Shown: positions 45,790 through 54,124, counted from the stretch's first letter. The stretch is 64,000 nt of DNA from Anaerotruncus sp. MC2020 (GCA_000701945.1 KL370842.1:1-64000), one strand, 5' to 3'. Numbers and translations: made by a program. The notes: generated by a model not told the origin, from the letters alone.

Positions 45790-46731
45790 TTATCTCGCAA
45801 ACGCCGCCTCATTGCGTGCCTCGTAGAGCTTGTTCACGAGCGCGAGCTCACTTGCGGAGAGCTTTCTGCCAGCGGAGAAGATGAGCACATCGCGGAAGCA
45901 GTTATCCGCGAACGCGCAACGCTTCTGCACGAGCCCGTACTTGCCGCAGAGGCTCTCGGGGACGGGCGAATCGAGCATGAACGAGGTCGGGACAGTCAGC
46001 AGGAAATCGAGCGCACTGCCGCGGTCGAACATATACACGCGGCGCACCTTTGTATCCGCGGGACGGTTGTTCGCGAAGAGCTTGTCCGCGGCATTAGGCA
46101 GGTAGGGAACAGCGTCGTCGCCCTGCGCGACCTCGGCATAGTGCGCGGAGAGCTCGCCGTATGTGAGCTCGTCGTTGGCGGCGGGGTGCTCCGCGGACAT
46201 CACCGCGAGCGCCTCGAACTCCCACAAGAGCTGACTTTCGAGATTTTTCTCGGCGAGGTAGTCTGAGAAATACTTCTCATGCGCCGCATTGTAGCGGATA
46301 ATGCCGAAGTTATAGCCGTTGTCGCGGACGTTCTCGATAGTGCGCAGGGAGTTTGTCTCGCAGAAGTAGACCTCCATGTCGTCGGAGGCGTCGGACGCGG
46401 CGATGAACTCGGACAGCGCCTTGGAGATATAGCCCGCACGCGGCACGGAGATGCGCATTTTGCGTTCTCTCGGCTTATCGGGCGAGCCTATCGCCTCCAT
46501 ATTGTCTATCTGCATGAGTATCTGCTTGGCACAGGCGAGGAACTTCATACCCTGGTCGGTAGGGATAACGCCCTTTGAGGTACGGCGGAATATCGTGATA
46601 CCGAGGGAATTCTCGAGTTCTTTTATAGCCTTGCTGAGGTTTGGCTGAGCCATATACAGATTCTCTGCGGCTTGGGTGATAGAGCGTGTTTTCTCTATCT
46701 CGACCGCGTATTTGAAGTGGAGTGTATTCAT
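45790..46731 (-). CDS. LysR-family transcription regulator
   Basis: 313 residues. The N-terminal winged helix (about 1-60) reads LHFKYAVEIEKTRSITQAAE and then NLYMAQPNLSKAIKELENSLG, the LysR signature, and the substrate-binding domain starts near residue 90 (KMRISVPRAGYISKAL). Its effector is unknown. It is transcribed in the same direction as, and 18 bp downstream of, the acetyltransferase gene, and is separated by repeats from the NfnAB-like operon. Confidence 0.95.
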   Translation of the reverse strand: MNTLHFKYAVEIEKTRSITQAAENLYMAQPNLSKAIKELENSLGITIFRRTSKGVIPTDQGMKFLACAKQILMQIDNMEAIGSPDKPRERKMRISVPRAGYISKALSEFIAASDASDDMEVYFCETNSLRTIENVRDNGYNFGIIRYNAAHEKYFSDYLAEKNLESQLLWEFEALAVMSAEHPAANDELTYGELSAHYAEVAQGDDAVPYLPNAADKLFANNRPADTKVRRVYMFDRGSALDFLLTVPTSFMLDSPVPESLCGKYGLVQKRCAFADNCFRDVLIFSAGRKLSASELALVNKLYEARNEAAFAR

Positions 46732-46748
46732 AGCGCTCCTCTCTGTGT

Positions 46749-47345
46749 TTACTTCTTATTGTCGGACTTCTGCGCCTCGGAGGGCTTATCCTCGCCGATT
46801 TTTCTTATGACCTTGCAGGGATTTCCCGCGGCGACAGTACCCGAGGGGATATCGGCTGTAACGACGCTTCCGCCGCCTATGACGACATTATCGCCGATAG
46901 TGACGCCGGGCATTACGCAGACATTTCCGCCTATCCACACATCACTGCCGACCTTTATGGGCTTTGCGTACTCGAGACCGCTGTTGCGCTGTTCGGCGTC
47001 AATGGGGTGAGCGGCGGTATAGAAGCCGCAGTTCGGACCAATGAACACATTTTTGCCGAATGTGACCTCAGCGCAGTCGAGGATAACGAGGTTATGGTTG
47101 GCGTAGAAGTTGTCGCCCGTGATGATGTTGTAGCCGTAGTCGCAGAAGAAATTGGGCTCGATGATGGTGTTCTCGCCGCGTAGAGCGAGGAGTCTGTCGA
47201 GCAGGCGCTCTTTCTTCTGGTAGTCGTTGTACTCGATAGCGTTGTACTCAGCGCAGAGCTTTTTCGCCTTGACGCGCTCAGCTGTGAGTTCGCTGTCTGC
47301 CGAGAGATAGAGCTCTCCCGCCTGCTGTTTTTCCTTTTCGGTCAT
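46749..47345 (-). CDS. Sugar O-acetyltransferase (maltose/galactoside transacetylase type)
   Basis: 198 residues with the left-handed beta-helix of hexapeptide repeats. The Maa-type N-terminus reads AGELYLSADSELTAERVKAK; catalytic His is in GFYTAAHPIDAEQRNSG, and the coil region has IGGNVCVMPGVTIGDNVVIG and then AGNPCKVIRKI. It transfers acetyl from acetyl-CoA to a sugar; the acceptor is not predictable. ATG 47345 has GGAGGG upstream. A LysR regulator gene follows. Confidence 0.93.
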   Translation of the reverse strand: MTEKEKQQAGELYLSADSELTAERVKAKKLCAEYNAIEYNDYQKKERLLDRLLALRGENTIIEPNFFCDYGYNIITGDNFYANHNLVILDCAEVTFGKNVFIGPNCGFYTAAHPIDAEQRNSGLEYAKPIKVGSDVWIGGNVCVMPGVTIGDNVVIGGGSVVTADIPSGTVAAGNPCKVIRKIGEDKPSEAQKSDNKK

Positions 47346-47405
47346 AATTAACCCTCCTTTATTAATGCGTAATTGTGGTATCGGCATCGCCGATGACTTT
47401 GAAAT

Positions 47406-47490
47406 TGTAGGGGCGAGTTCCGCTCGCCCGCAAATGTCCAAAATGCTAACGTTTTCGTTTTGTAGGGGACGGCGTCCTCGACGTCCCGCA
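47406..47490 (+). repeat. Two family B hairpins
   Basis: TGTAGGGGCGAGTTCCGCTC at 47407 and TGTAGGGGACGGCGTCCTCG at 47461. They share flanks but have unrelated stems. Confidence 0.8.
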
Positions 47491-47567
47491 TATTTGCTTC
47501 CCGCCGAAAGCAGACTGTGCCGCTTGTACAGAGTGAGCGAGCTTGCGAGCGGCAACGAAGCTGGGTT

Positions 47568-47730
47568 CAAAGGGGCTATGCCCCTTTGCAGGGTCTGGGA
47601 CAGAGTCCCGGCGGATTGTCAAGGCAGAGCCTTGACCAGAGTCCAGAGGCAGCGCCTCTGGCAGGTCAAGGGCAGCGCCCTTGCGGATTCCAAAGGCAGT
47701 GCCTTTGGCAGGTCAAGGGCAGAGCCCTTG
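47568..47730. repeat. Array of seven short palindromes downstream of ddl
   Basis: Seven perfect or near-perfect palindromes, 15-21 bp each, at 47568, 47595, 47620, 47643, 47667, 47690 and 47714. Examples are CAAGGGCAGCGCCCTTG and CCAGAGGCAGCGCCTCTGG. Most share the centre GCAGNGC while outer arms differ. Spacers are CAGGT, CGGATTC/GT or ACCAGAGT. The last palindrome abuts the ddl stop codon. Confidence 0.88.
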
Positions 47731-48915
47731 TTATCTCTTCGAGCCCTTCGAGCCGAAGCTGCCGCCCATGGAGAGGATATTGGTATCGAAGGTATAGTTT
47801 ATCTTGGCGGACTGTCTGTGGCGCTTCATTGCGAGCTGAATCATGCGCTCGAGGAGCTCTCTGTACTTGACGCCCTTGGGCTCCCAGAGGTAGAACGCGA
47901 GCGAGCCCGGGATAGTGTTTATCTCGTTGATATAGACCTTGTCGGTGTCCATATCTATCATGAAGTCGATACGTGTAACGCCGTTGCAGCCGAGGTAGCG
48001 GAACGCGTCGACCGCGGTCTTTCTGATGAACTCGTCCTGCTCGGGGGAAATCTCAGCGGGGATCTTGCGTTTGAGGGTAGCCATACCCTTGCTGCCGCCC
48101 TTTCCGCCGCCGACGTACTTCTGCTCATAGCTGAGGATATCGTCGTCGCTTGCCTGAACGGGCTCCTCGCAGACGGATGCCTCCGCGGATTCGCTGTCTC
48201 CGAGCACGGAGCAGTTTATCTCCTTGAGGTTTGTGACGCAGGGCTCGATGAGGATACGGTCAGCGAACTCGAAAGCCTCCTCAATGGACTTGATGAGGCT
48301 GTCCCTGTCCTTACCCTTGGAGATGCCGACGCTCGAGCCGAGGTTTATGGGCTTGACGATGACGGGGTAGCCGAACTTGCTTTCGACCTGAGCCACCATA
48401 TCGTCTATCTTGTCGAGGTCGAACGACGAGAAGCGGCAGCAGTCGAGCACGGGGAAGCCCGCGTCCTTGAGCAGTATCTTCATGACGAACTTATCCATTC
48501 CCACAGCGGACGCAAGCACGTCGCAGCCTACATAGGGGAGGTCGAGGGTCTGGAGGTAGCCCTGAAGCGCTCCGTCTTCGACGTTAGTGCCGTGAACGAT
48601 GGGGAAAGCGATATCGACGTCGGAGATGAGGTTCGAGCCGAACTTCTTTATCTTCTGGCGGATGAGCTGCACCTTGCCTTCACTGCGGACGAAAACGCAC
48701 TCGGTGCACTCCTTGAGCAGAGCGGGGATATCCTTGAAGCTGTTGATGTCCATGAGCTTCTCGCCCGTCCAGAATTCGCTTTTCTTGGTCATGTAGACGG
48801 GGATGATGTTGTACTTTTCCTTGTCCATGCTTGCCATAGCCTGAACTGCGGAGATGACCGAGACCTCATGCTCGACGCTTCTTCCGCCGAAAATTACCGC
48901 TAAGTTTATCTTCAT
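47731..48915 (-). CDS. ddl: D-alanine--D-alanine ligase family protein
   Basis: 394-residue ATP-grasp ligase that makes the D-Ala-D-Ala (or a D-Ala-D-X) end of peptidoglycan stem peptide. It starts NLAVIFGGRSVEHEVSVISA; has PIVHGTNVEDGALQGYL near residue 105, PVIVKPINLGSSVGISKG near residue 185 and the Mg site INEINTIPGSLAFYLWEP near residue 335. The latter differs from the LPGFT/MT-type ending of common Ddl enzymes, so acceptor specificity is uncertain. A 50-residue insertion rich in Glu/Asp/Lys-Gly lies around residues 225-270. It is transcribed with the murF-like gene upstream. Confidence 0.9.
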   Translation of the reverse strand: MKINLAVIFGGRSVEHEVSVISAVQAMASMDKEKYNIIPVYMTKKSEFWTGEKLMDINSFKDIPALLKECTECVFVRSEGKVQLIRQKIKKFGSNLISDVDIAFPIVHGTNVEDGALQGYLQTLDLPYVGCDVLASAVGMDKFVMKILLKDAGFPVLDCCRFSSFDLDKIDDMVAQVESKFGYPVIVKPINLGSSVGISKGKDRDSLIKSIEEAFEFADRILIEPCVTNLKEINCSVLGDSESAEASVCEEPVQASDDDILSYEQKYVGGGKGGSKGMATLKRKIPAEISPEQDEFIRKTAVDAFRYLGCNGVTRIDFMIDMDTDKVYINEINTIPGSLAFYLWEPKGVKYRELLERMIQLAMKRHRQSAKINYTFDTNILSMGGSFGSKGSKR

Positions 48916-48939
48916 AAGTAACCTCTCCTTTATAATTCG

Positions 48940-49050
48940 AGCCTTTAGCTGTTAGCCATTAGCCGTTAGCTATAGTTCCTCGATACATTTTCAGATTTTA
49001 TCGCGAAGCGATACCGCAAGCTAATGGCTAAAGGCTAATAGCTAACGGCT
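48940..49050. repeat. TTAGCC-heptamer inverted-repeat element, copy C2
   Basis: Left arm GCCTTTAGCTGTTAGCCATT and right arm AATAGCTAACGGCT-type heptamers are inverted complements; the hairpin TATCGC-GAA-GCGATA lies between. It is the same family as 30870-31014 and lies between ddl and murF. Confidence 0.8.
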
Positions 49051-49055
49051 TATTA

Positions 49056-50708
49056 TCAATAATTATCGGGCAAATCGTTCTCGAGGAGGACGACCTTCTT
49101 CTTGTCGGTGGGGTAGGAATTCGCCTTTGCGAGGGCGTCATTGAGCCCGTCCGCGACGTACACCTTTTCCATGTCGAAGCCCGCGTCCTTGATGCCGTCG
49201 TATATCGGCTGAGTCTGAGCCTTGCCGACGAGGACTATGTAATCGCACGCCTTAGCCGCCTCCTGACCGAACTCAAAGTTGAGCTCCGCCTGCTTAGCGC
49301 CGAGCTCGACCATGCCTGGGGTAACGAGTATGCGGCAGGCGTCGAAGAGTCCGAGCACCGCGAGAGCCGCTCGGCAGCCGCTCGGGTTGGAGTTGTAAGC
49401 ATCGTCGATGTAGGTGACTCCGCCGCCCTTATCGAGGAGCTGCAATCTATGCGGTACAGCGGCGATACGCTTGACGGGGAGAACGAGCTTCTCCATCGGT
49501 ATGCCCGTGCCGCACGCATAGGCGATAGCTCCGAGCAGGTTCTGGACGCTGTGCTCGCCGAGGAGCTTGGTGCCGAATCGGCAGCTCTTGCCGTCGGGAG
49601 CAGTGACCGTGAACTCGGTGCCGCGGTCGGAGACGGAGACATCGGAGCCGCGCCACATACTGCCCTCGGAGGTGCCGTAGGTGACGGCATTCGGGTACTC
49701 GCTGACCTTTGCTCGTATGAGCTCATTGTCGTAGTTGAGGTATATCTTTCCGCCGTTTTTCTTCACGCAGTCGGCGAGCTCGAACTTCGTATTCACGACG
49801 TTCTCGATAGAGCCGAACGTCTCGAGGTGCTGCGGTCCGACGGAGGTGATGATGCCGTCGTGGGGATTCGCTATGCCGCAGAGCTCCTTTATCTCGTGGA
49901 CACGTCTCGCGCCCATTTCGCAGATGAAGTACTCGTGCGTGGGCTTGAGGTCGCGGCGGACGGTTATGGTCACGCCCATGGGAGTGTTGAAGCTCTCGGG
50001 CGTTTTGAGCGTCTCGTACTGCGAGGAGAGCAGCTCACTGAGGTAGAACTTCATCGAGGTCTTGCCGTAGCTGCCCGTGATGCCTACCTTGTGGAGGTCG
50101 GGCATGGCGGCGAGCTTTTTCTTCGCATCGTTGATGTACCAGTTGTTGATAGCCGTCTCAATTGGCTTGTTTATGAGGTTCGAGAGCGGCACGAGTATGG
50201 GAGTGAGGTACAGTGCCGAGCCTACGATGACGAACGGCAGGTTGTTGAAAAAGCGTCTCGAACCGCCGAGCACGACTATTTTCGTGGAGAAGAACGCTCC
50301 GACGAACGCCGCCGCTATAAGGATAAAGAACGTGACGAGCATTCGCTTCACGCGCGCGGTGTACTTGAACGGCTTCTTGAACTTCTTGCCGGGCTTGTTG
50401 AACCACGCGATGAAGAGGTTCAGGACTGCCAGTGTGTCTGTGAGTACGGCGGATATCGCCATTCCCTCGCTATTGCGGAAATAGGGCAATCCGGACCCCC
50501 TGTTAACGGGTCTGAACGCCAGCAGTGCGAACTGTCCGATAAAGAGCAGTATCAGCGGTATATAGCGCTTGAAGTTCTTCTTCATCCACCATGAATGCTC
50601 GGGGGTCTTGTAGCCGTTTAGCTGGAGCATATGGAACTCCCTCAGCCCGAGAAATACTATCGCGAGCAGAGCGATTGCCGCGAAAGCAAGCCAAATAATC
50701 AAATTCAT
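49056..50708 (-). CDS. murF: MurF-type ligase with an N-terminal membrane domain
   Basis: 550 residues. Residues 1-190 hold about five membrane helices (around 3-22, 50-66, 84-103, 122-143 and 155-176), absent from classical MurF. From residue 205 the Mur ligase fold begins: ATP loop GITGSYGKTS (209-218), CEMGARRVHEIKEL, TSVGPQHLETFGS and YIDDAYNSNPSG near residue 430, the last being typical of MurF. It would add the D-Ala-D-Ala made by the downstream ddl product to UDP-MurNAc-tripeptide, here at the membrane. AAGGAG lies 7 bp before ATG 50708. Confidence 0.88.
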   Translation of the reverse strand: MNLIIWLAFAAIALLAIVFLGLREFHMLQLNGYKTPEHSWWMKKNFKRYIPLILLFIGQFALLAFRPVNRGSGLPYFRNSEGMAISAVLTDTLAVLNLFIAWFNKPGKKFKKPFKYTARVKRMLVTFFILIAAAFVGAFFSTKIVVLGGSRRFFNNLPFVIVGSALYLTPILVPLSNLINKPIETAINNWYINDAKKKLAAMPDLHKVGITGSYGKTSMKFYLSELLSSQYETLKTPESFNTPMGVTITVRRDLKPTHEYFICEMGARRVHEIKELCGIANPHDGIITSVGPQHLETFGSIENVVNTKFELADCVKKNGGKIYLNYDNELIRAKVSEYPNAVTYGTSEGSMWRGSDVSVSDRGTEFTVTAPDGKSCRFGTKLLGEHSVQNLLGAIAYACGTGIPMEKLVLPVKRIAAVPHRLQLLDKGGGVTYIDDAYNSNPSGCRAALAVLGLFDACRILVTPGMVELGAKQAELNFEFGQEAAKACDYIVLVGKAQTQPIYDGIKDAGFDMEKVYVADGLNDALAKANSYPTDKKKVVLLENDLPDNY

Positions 50709-50719
50709 CAAAAGTCTCC

Positions 50720-51121
50720 TTAATAGACGTCCTCGGAGAGTACGTCAAGATGTCTGCTGTAGCGTTTCGGGATGTTAATGCCTGTAATGTAGCCCATTTC
50801 CTGCAAAAAATCGCCGATAACGCCGAGCCCGTCCCTGTAGAAAGCGCGGATTCGCTTATCCTTGAACGGGATATCCTTGTAGTCGGGCGGACAAACGAAC
50901 GTCCAGTCCGCGCCGCTCCTGTCGAAGACGATGCGGAAGAAGCGGTCGATATCGGTGTCCTTGTAGCCCGCCTTCATCAGCAGTATATGGTGCTCGACAG
51001 CCTCGTCGAGCGGCGCCGCGACAGCCTTTGAGCCGTCGAACGTGATGACCGCCATAAGCGGCTCGTCGTCCCTTATCGCGGAGGCTACCGCCTCGCTGTC
51101 GGGAAATCTGACAATATCCAT
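50720..51121 (-). CDS. Hypothetical protein between hydrolase and murF
   Basis: 133 residues, not recognised. Soluble, with MDIVRFPDSEAVASAIRDDE at the start, a helical segment LDEAVEHHILLMKAGYKD in the middle and a basic C-terminus ending IPKRYSRHLDVLSEDVY. There is no signal or membrane segment. AGAGGAA precedes ATG 51121, 2 bp after the hydrolase stop, so it belongs to the hydrolase-murF operon. Function unknown. Confidence 0.75.
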   Translation of the reverse strand: MDIVRFPDSEAVASAIRDDEPLMAVITFDGSKAVAAPLDEAVEHHILLMKAGYKDTDIDRFFRIVFDRSGADWTFVCPPDYKDIPFKDKRIRAFYRDGLGVIGDFLQEMGYITGINIPKRYSRHLDVLSEDVY

Positions 51122-51123
51122 AA

Positions 51124-51897
51124 TTATTCCTCTATTTTCATGAACGAGCACATGACGCGGTTGAAGATGAACTGCTGCTCGAGGAAGGAGTAATGTCCCG
51201 CATTTTCGAGCTTTACGAGACCCGCGTCGGGGATGAGCTTCTCCATTTTCTCGCCGTCCGAGAGCGGCGTCGCGGTGTCGTTCACGCCCCACACGAGCAG
51301 GGTGGGACACTTAATATTCGGCAGATAGGGCTCGAGGTCCTCGTTGACGACCTTGACCATGACCTGTCTCATCATCGGCGAGGCGGCGGCGTAGTCTGCG
51401 CTGCCCATTTTCTTGCGGAAGTTCTCGAGGGCGTCGGGAGCGATTTTACGCGCAATCACCGTCGAGAGCACTGCCTTGCCCATTTTGTAGTAGCGTGTTC
51501 GCCAGCTTTTCTTCTTGGTTTTTGGAGGCATAATACCCGCACTGTCGACGAGTATGACCTTCGTGACCTTGAACGGCAGGCTTTCGCGGCTGTGCATTTT
51601 TATGATGACGCGACCGCCGAAGCTGTGTCCGAGGAGCATGACCTCATTCACGCCGTAATCCTTGATAAAGTCGATGACGAAGTCGACGTAGGAGCCTACG
51701 TCCCAGACCTCCTTGGGCTCGTCGCTCTCGCCGAAGCCGGGCATATCCATAGCAACGACGCGGTATTTCTTGGCGAGGAGGTCGATGAGGTTGGCGAAGA
51801 GCTTGATATTGCTGCCCCAGCCGTGGAGGAGGACGATGAGGTCGCCCTGACCTTTTTCCTCGTAGTTTATCTTTAGTCCGTTAATAGTTTTTACCAT
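51124..51897 (-). CDS. Alpha/beta-hydrolase
   Basis: 257 residues, alpha/beta-hydrolase fold. Oxyanion segment LIVLLHGWGSNIK near residue 20, nucleophile Ser in MLLGHSFGGRV near residue 93, Asp in LLVWGVNDTATPL near residue 208 and His in LENAGHYSFLEQ near residue 237 make a full triad. The substrate is unknown. It is the first gene of an operon with the hypothetical protein and the murF-like gene; its promoter is at 51964-51992. Confidence 0.92.
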   Translation of the reverse strand: MVKTINGLKINYEEKGQGDLIVLLHGWGSNIKLFANLIDLLAKKYRVVAMDMPGFGESDEPKEVWDVGSYVDFVIDFIKDYGVNEVMLLGHSFGGRVIIKMHSRESLPFKVTKVILVDSAGIMPPKTKKKSWRTRYYKMGKAVLSTVIARKIAPDALENFRKKMGSADYAAASPMMRQVMVKVVNEDLEPYLPNIKCPTLLVWGVNDTATPLSDGEKMEKLIPDAGLVKLENAGHYSFLEQQFIFNRVMCSFMKIEE

Positions 51898-51963
51898 TTT
51901 CTATCTCCGATTTGCTGTCTGTATCATATGATATGAGGCATAAGTGACCGCATATACATATTT

Positions 51964-51992
51964 ATTATAGCATAACGCACTGCGGCTGTCAA
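51964..51992 (-). promoter_or_regulatory. Promoter of the hydrolase-murF operon
   Basis: On the minus strand a perfect TTGACA (51992-51987) and TATAAT (51969-51964), 17-bp spacer. Confidence 0.87.
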
Positions 51993-52020
51993 TTATTTTG
52001 CGTAATTTTAGAGTGCGGAG

Positions 52021-52106
52021 CTGTAGGGGCGGATATTATCCGCCCGCAAATATACGAAATGTTTGCGGAAACGTTTTGTAGGGGCGGCGAAACGCCGCCC
52101 CCTGCA
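52021..52106 (+). repeat. Two family B hairpins
   Basis: TGTAGGGGCGGATATTATCC at 52022 and TGTAGGGGCGGCGAAACGCC ending CCCTGCA at 52105. They lie downstream of feoA. Confidence 0.8.
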
Positions 52107-52107
52107 C

Positions 52108-52359
52108 TCAATCTATCTCGACCACGACCTTAGCCGCGTCCGCGTCTCTGAGAGCGATGACAGCGCCCTTGACGAAGTAGGCGGCGGGGTCGCCGAGGAA
52201 GCTCCGCTGCAAGCAGGTCACGCGCGAGCCGCCGACGAAGCCGAGCTCGCCGAGTCGTCTGCGCATAGCGCCGTGAATGGCGAGCCTGCGGACGATACAG
52301 CTGTCGCCCTCTCGCAGGGAGCTAAGAACTGTATGAGCGATAGCACTCACCTCTGTCAA
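52108..52359 (-). CDS. FeoA-domain protein
   Basis: Up to 83 residues, the SH3-like FeoA domain with LREGDSCIVRRLAIHGAMRR then RLGELGFVGGSRVTCLQRS. FeoA proteins usually accompany the FeoB ferrous-iron channel; none is in the window, so this is an orphan. The start is unclear: TTG 52359 is the longest, while GTG 52350 overlaps the only purine-rich site (AGAGGTGAG). It lies directly behind the terminator of the phage-like module, in the same direction. Confidence 0.8.
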   Translation of the reverse strand: MTEVSAIAHTVLSSLREGDSCIVRRLAIHGAMRRRLGELGFVGGSRVTCLQRSFLGDPAAYFVKGAVIALRDADAAKVVVEID

Positions 52360-52361
52360 AC

Positions 52362-52394
52362 AAAAATAGGGGAGCAGTCAAATGACTGCTCCCT
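52362..52394 (-). terminator. Terminator at the end of the phage-like module
   Basis: GGGAGCAGTCA/TGACTGCTCCC stem with a 2-nt loop, followed on the minus strand by TATTTTTG. It separates the hub-like gene from feoA. Confidence 0.88.
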
Positions 52395-52423
52395 ATCAGT
52401 TTATTCCTGCGGGGGCGGCAGTG

Positions 52424-53341
52424 CTACTGCACGACGAATTTGTCGGAGCACATACCTATCTCGGTGATGATGCCGCTGCGATTGCCCGTTATGCGGACGG
52501 AGGTGATATACTTCGGGTCATTGCCGAGCACTGCTGTATCGAAGAGGTCCTCGCCGCGGTAGCCGCTGTAGGTGAAGAAGCTGCGTTTCCAGCCTCGCAT
52601 AGCCATTTTGTCGCGGAACTCGAGTGCCTTCTGCGGCTCATAGAGGAAGCGCCTGTCGAGCTCGAAATAGCGGCTGCGGAAGATATAGTTATCATAGGCG
52701 TCGGGCTCGGAGAGGGTGTAGTTGCCGTGCTGCTGCTGCATATCCTCCATGCTCCAGAAGTAGACGAGGTCGCGTGTATCGCGCTCAGTCCCGCGCGAGA
52801 GCATACCCGCCTCGGAGTAGGTGAAGCTCTGCGCTGAGCTGTCGCGGTTGACCATAACGCAGTTCGTACCGCGGATATAGGGGTATTTCCCGTAGACCTT
52901 GAACGCGATGTTGACAATGCCGTCCCACTGCGTAGAGCCGTTCTTGACGAAGATATAGCTTGACGTGGCGCAGTTCTCATGCGTGACGTAGGGGAGCTGC
53001 ATATAGTTGTCCATGAGGTCGTTGAGGGACATATTTGAATACAGACCTGGCTCGAGCTGATTCTGGAGATACTGCGAGGTGAAGCCGCGTGAGGTGATGA
53101 TGCCGCGTCGGAAGCCGCCCTCCTCGACGATGCGGAAGGTGTCGATATAGCCTTGGTGGATGAAATTGCCGTTCACCCAGAACCACGCCATATTTGCGGT
53201 CGCGGGGACTGCGGTATGCGCCTCGAACACGGCTGTGAGGCGGGTAAACGGCGTATAGGCGTCCTTTGTGAAGGTGAAGGAGAGCACCTTGAACACAGTG
53301 TCGCTGGCGTTCGGCGATTTTATCGAAATGGTAGCAGTCAT
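52424..53341 (-). CDS. Phage tail/baseplate hub-like protein
   Basis: 305 residues. The first domain (TATISIKSPNAS, then FTFTKDAYTPFTRLTAVFEA and VNGNFIHQGYIDTFRIVEEG) and the following ITSRGFTSQYLQNQLEPGLY resemble the opening domains of phage baseplate hub or late-control (gpD/XkdQ-like) proteins, but the peptidoglycan-active and C-terminal parts of those are missing. ATG 53341 overlaps the upstream stop. It is the last gene of the module. The assignment is by pattern only. Confidence 0.6.
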   Translation of the reverse strand: MTATISIKSPNASDTVFKVLSFTFTKDAYTPFTRLTAVFEAHTAVPATANMAWFWVNGNFIHQGYIDTFRIVEEGGFRRGIITSRGFTSQYLQNQLEPGLYSNMSLNDLMDNYMQLPYVTHENCATSSYIFVKNGSTQWDGIVNIAFKVYGKYPYIRGTNCVMVNRDSSAQSFTYSEAGMLSRGTERDTRDLVYFWSMEDMQQQHGNYTLSEPDAYDNYIFRSRYFELDRRFLYEPQKALEFRDKMAMRGWKRSFFTYSGYRGEDLFDTAVLGNDPKYITSVRITGNRSGIITEIGMCSDKFVVQ

Positions 53342-53724
53342 GCGTTCACCTCCGCGTCGGAGGCGGGCTCTGCGGAGGCGAGAGTCAGCGTGACATAGAG
53401 CATATCGTCGCTCTTGTCCTCGGCGGTATAGCCCGTCACGGTGCAGTCCGAGAACGTCACACCGCGGTAGGTGACGGTAAGCGCCGACGTACCGTTCAGA
53501 TTGTTTATCGCGGTCAGCGCGGGGATATTGCCCGCGCCGCAGTATATCCTGCCCGACAGCGTGAGCCGCACTGCCTTTGCGCATTTGTTGGTGATGACCG
53601 TCCCGCCGATGACAGTCGGCTGCTCATAGAGCACGGTGGAGGCTGCCGCGCGGAAGCTCTCGCAGTAGAGCGTGAGCTGACCTATCGCTACGGGGACAGC
53701 CTCGCGGCTGCAAATCTCACTCAT
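53338..53724 (-). CDS. Phage structural protein, small
   Basis: 128 residues, mostly beta: QLTLYCESFRAAASTVLYEQ, then VRLTLSGRIYCGAG and VTYRGVTFSDCTVTGYTAED. The last segment resembles strands in phage tail or baseplate proteins that end with a V-x-G-Y-x-x-E-D turn. ATG 53724 lies within the end of the upstream gene and the stop overlaps the hub-like gene, so translation is coupled. Exact role unknown. Confidence 0.6.
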   Translation of the reverse strand: MSEICSREAVPVAIGQLTLYCESFRAAASTVLYEQPTVIGGTVITNKCAKAVRLTLSGRIYCGAGNIPALTAINNLNGTSALTVTYRGVTFSDCTVTGYTAEDKSDDMLYVTLTLASAEPASDAEVNA

Positions 53725-54124
53725 TGTCATCCCTCGCAATCCTGCGTATGCCGCTTACGGACACTCCCGCCGTGAGGACGAGTCTTTTCAGCGTGGTATC
53801 GTGCCTGATACTGAGCCTGCAAATGCGCGTTGTGAGACTCGCCATGCCGTCGAGAGCGGGGCGGACGCTGTTCTCGAAGAAGCGGTACAGGGTCTGCATA
53901 TCCTCGCTCTCGGGCGCGTATACGCTGACCTCGACCTCCGCCCTGAACGGCATGAACACGGTAAACTGCGAATATACGGGCGTTGTCGCCTCGAAGCTCT
54001 TTATCCCGAGGACGGTGAAGTGTCCGCCCTTGCCGCGCACGGGGAGCGCGTCGAAGGCGAGGTACACGTTCTCATTTCCCGCGGCGAGCAGAGCCGCCTT
54101 GAATGCGTTCAGTATATCGCGCAT
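53717..54124 (-). CDS. Phage head-tail or tail-terminator-like protein
   Basis: 135 residues. The order helix (RDILNAFKAALLAAG), strands (YLAFDALPVRGKGGHF, FTVFMPFRAEVEVSVYAP) and helix (MQTLYRFFENSVRPAL) is like minor structural or tail-terminator proteins encoded after the connector in Firmicutes phages. AGGAGGG precedes ATG 54124. The identity is inferred mainly from gene order. Confidence 0.55.
   Translation of the reverse strand: MRDILNAFKAALLAAGNENVYLAFDALPVRGKGGHFTVLGIKSFEATTPVYSQFTVFMPFRAEVEVSVYAPESEDMQTLYRFFENSVRPALDGMASLTTRICRLSIRHDTTLKRLVLTAGVSVSGIRRIARDDNE

Noticed and set aside
47365..48903. A 512-codon frame opposite ddl
   Set aside because: It runs through the palindrome array and the antisense of ddl, without a start site or domain.
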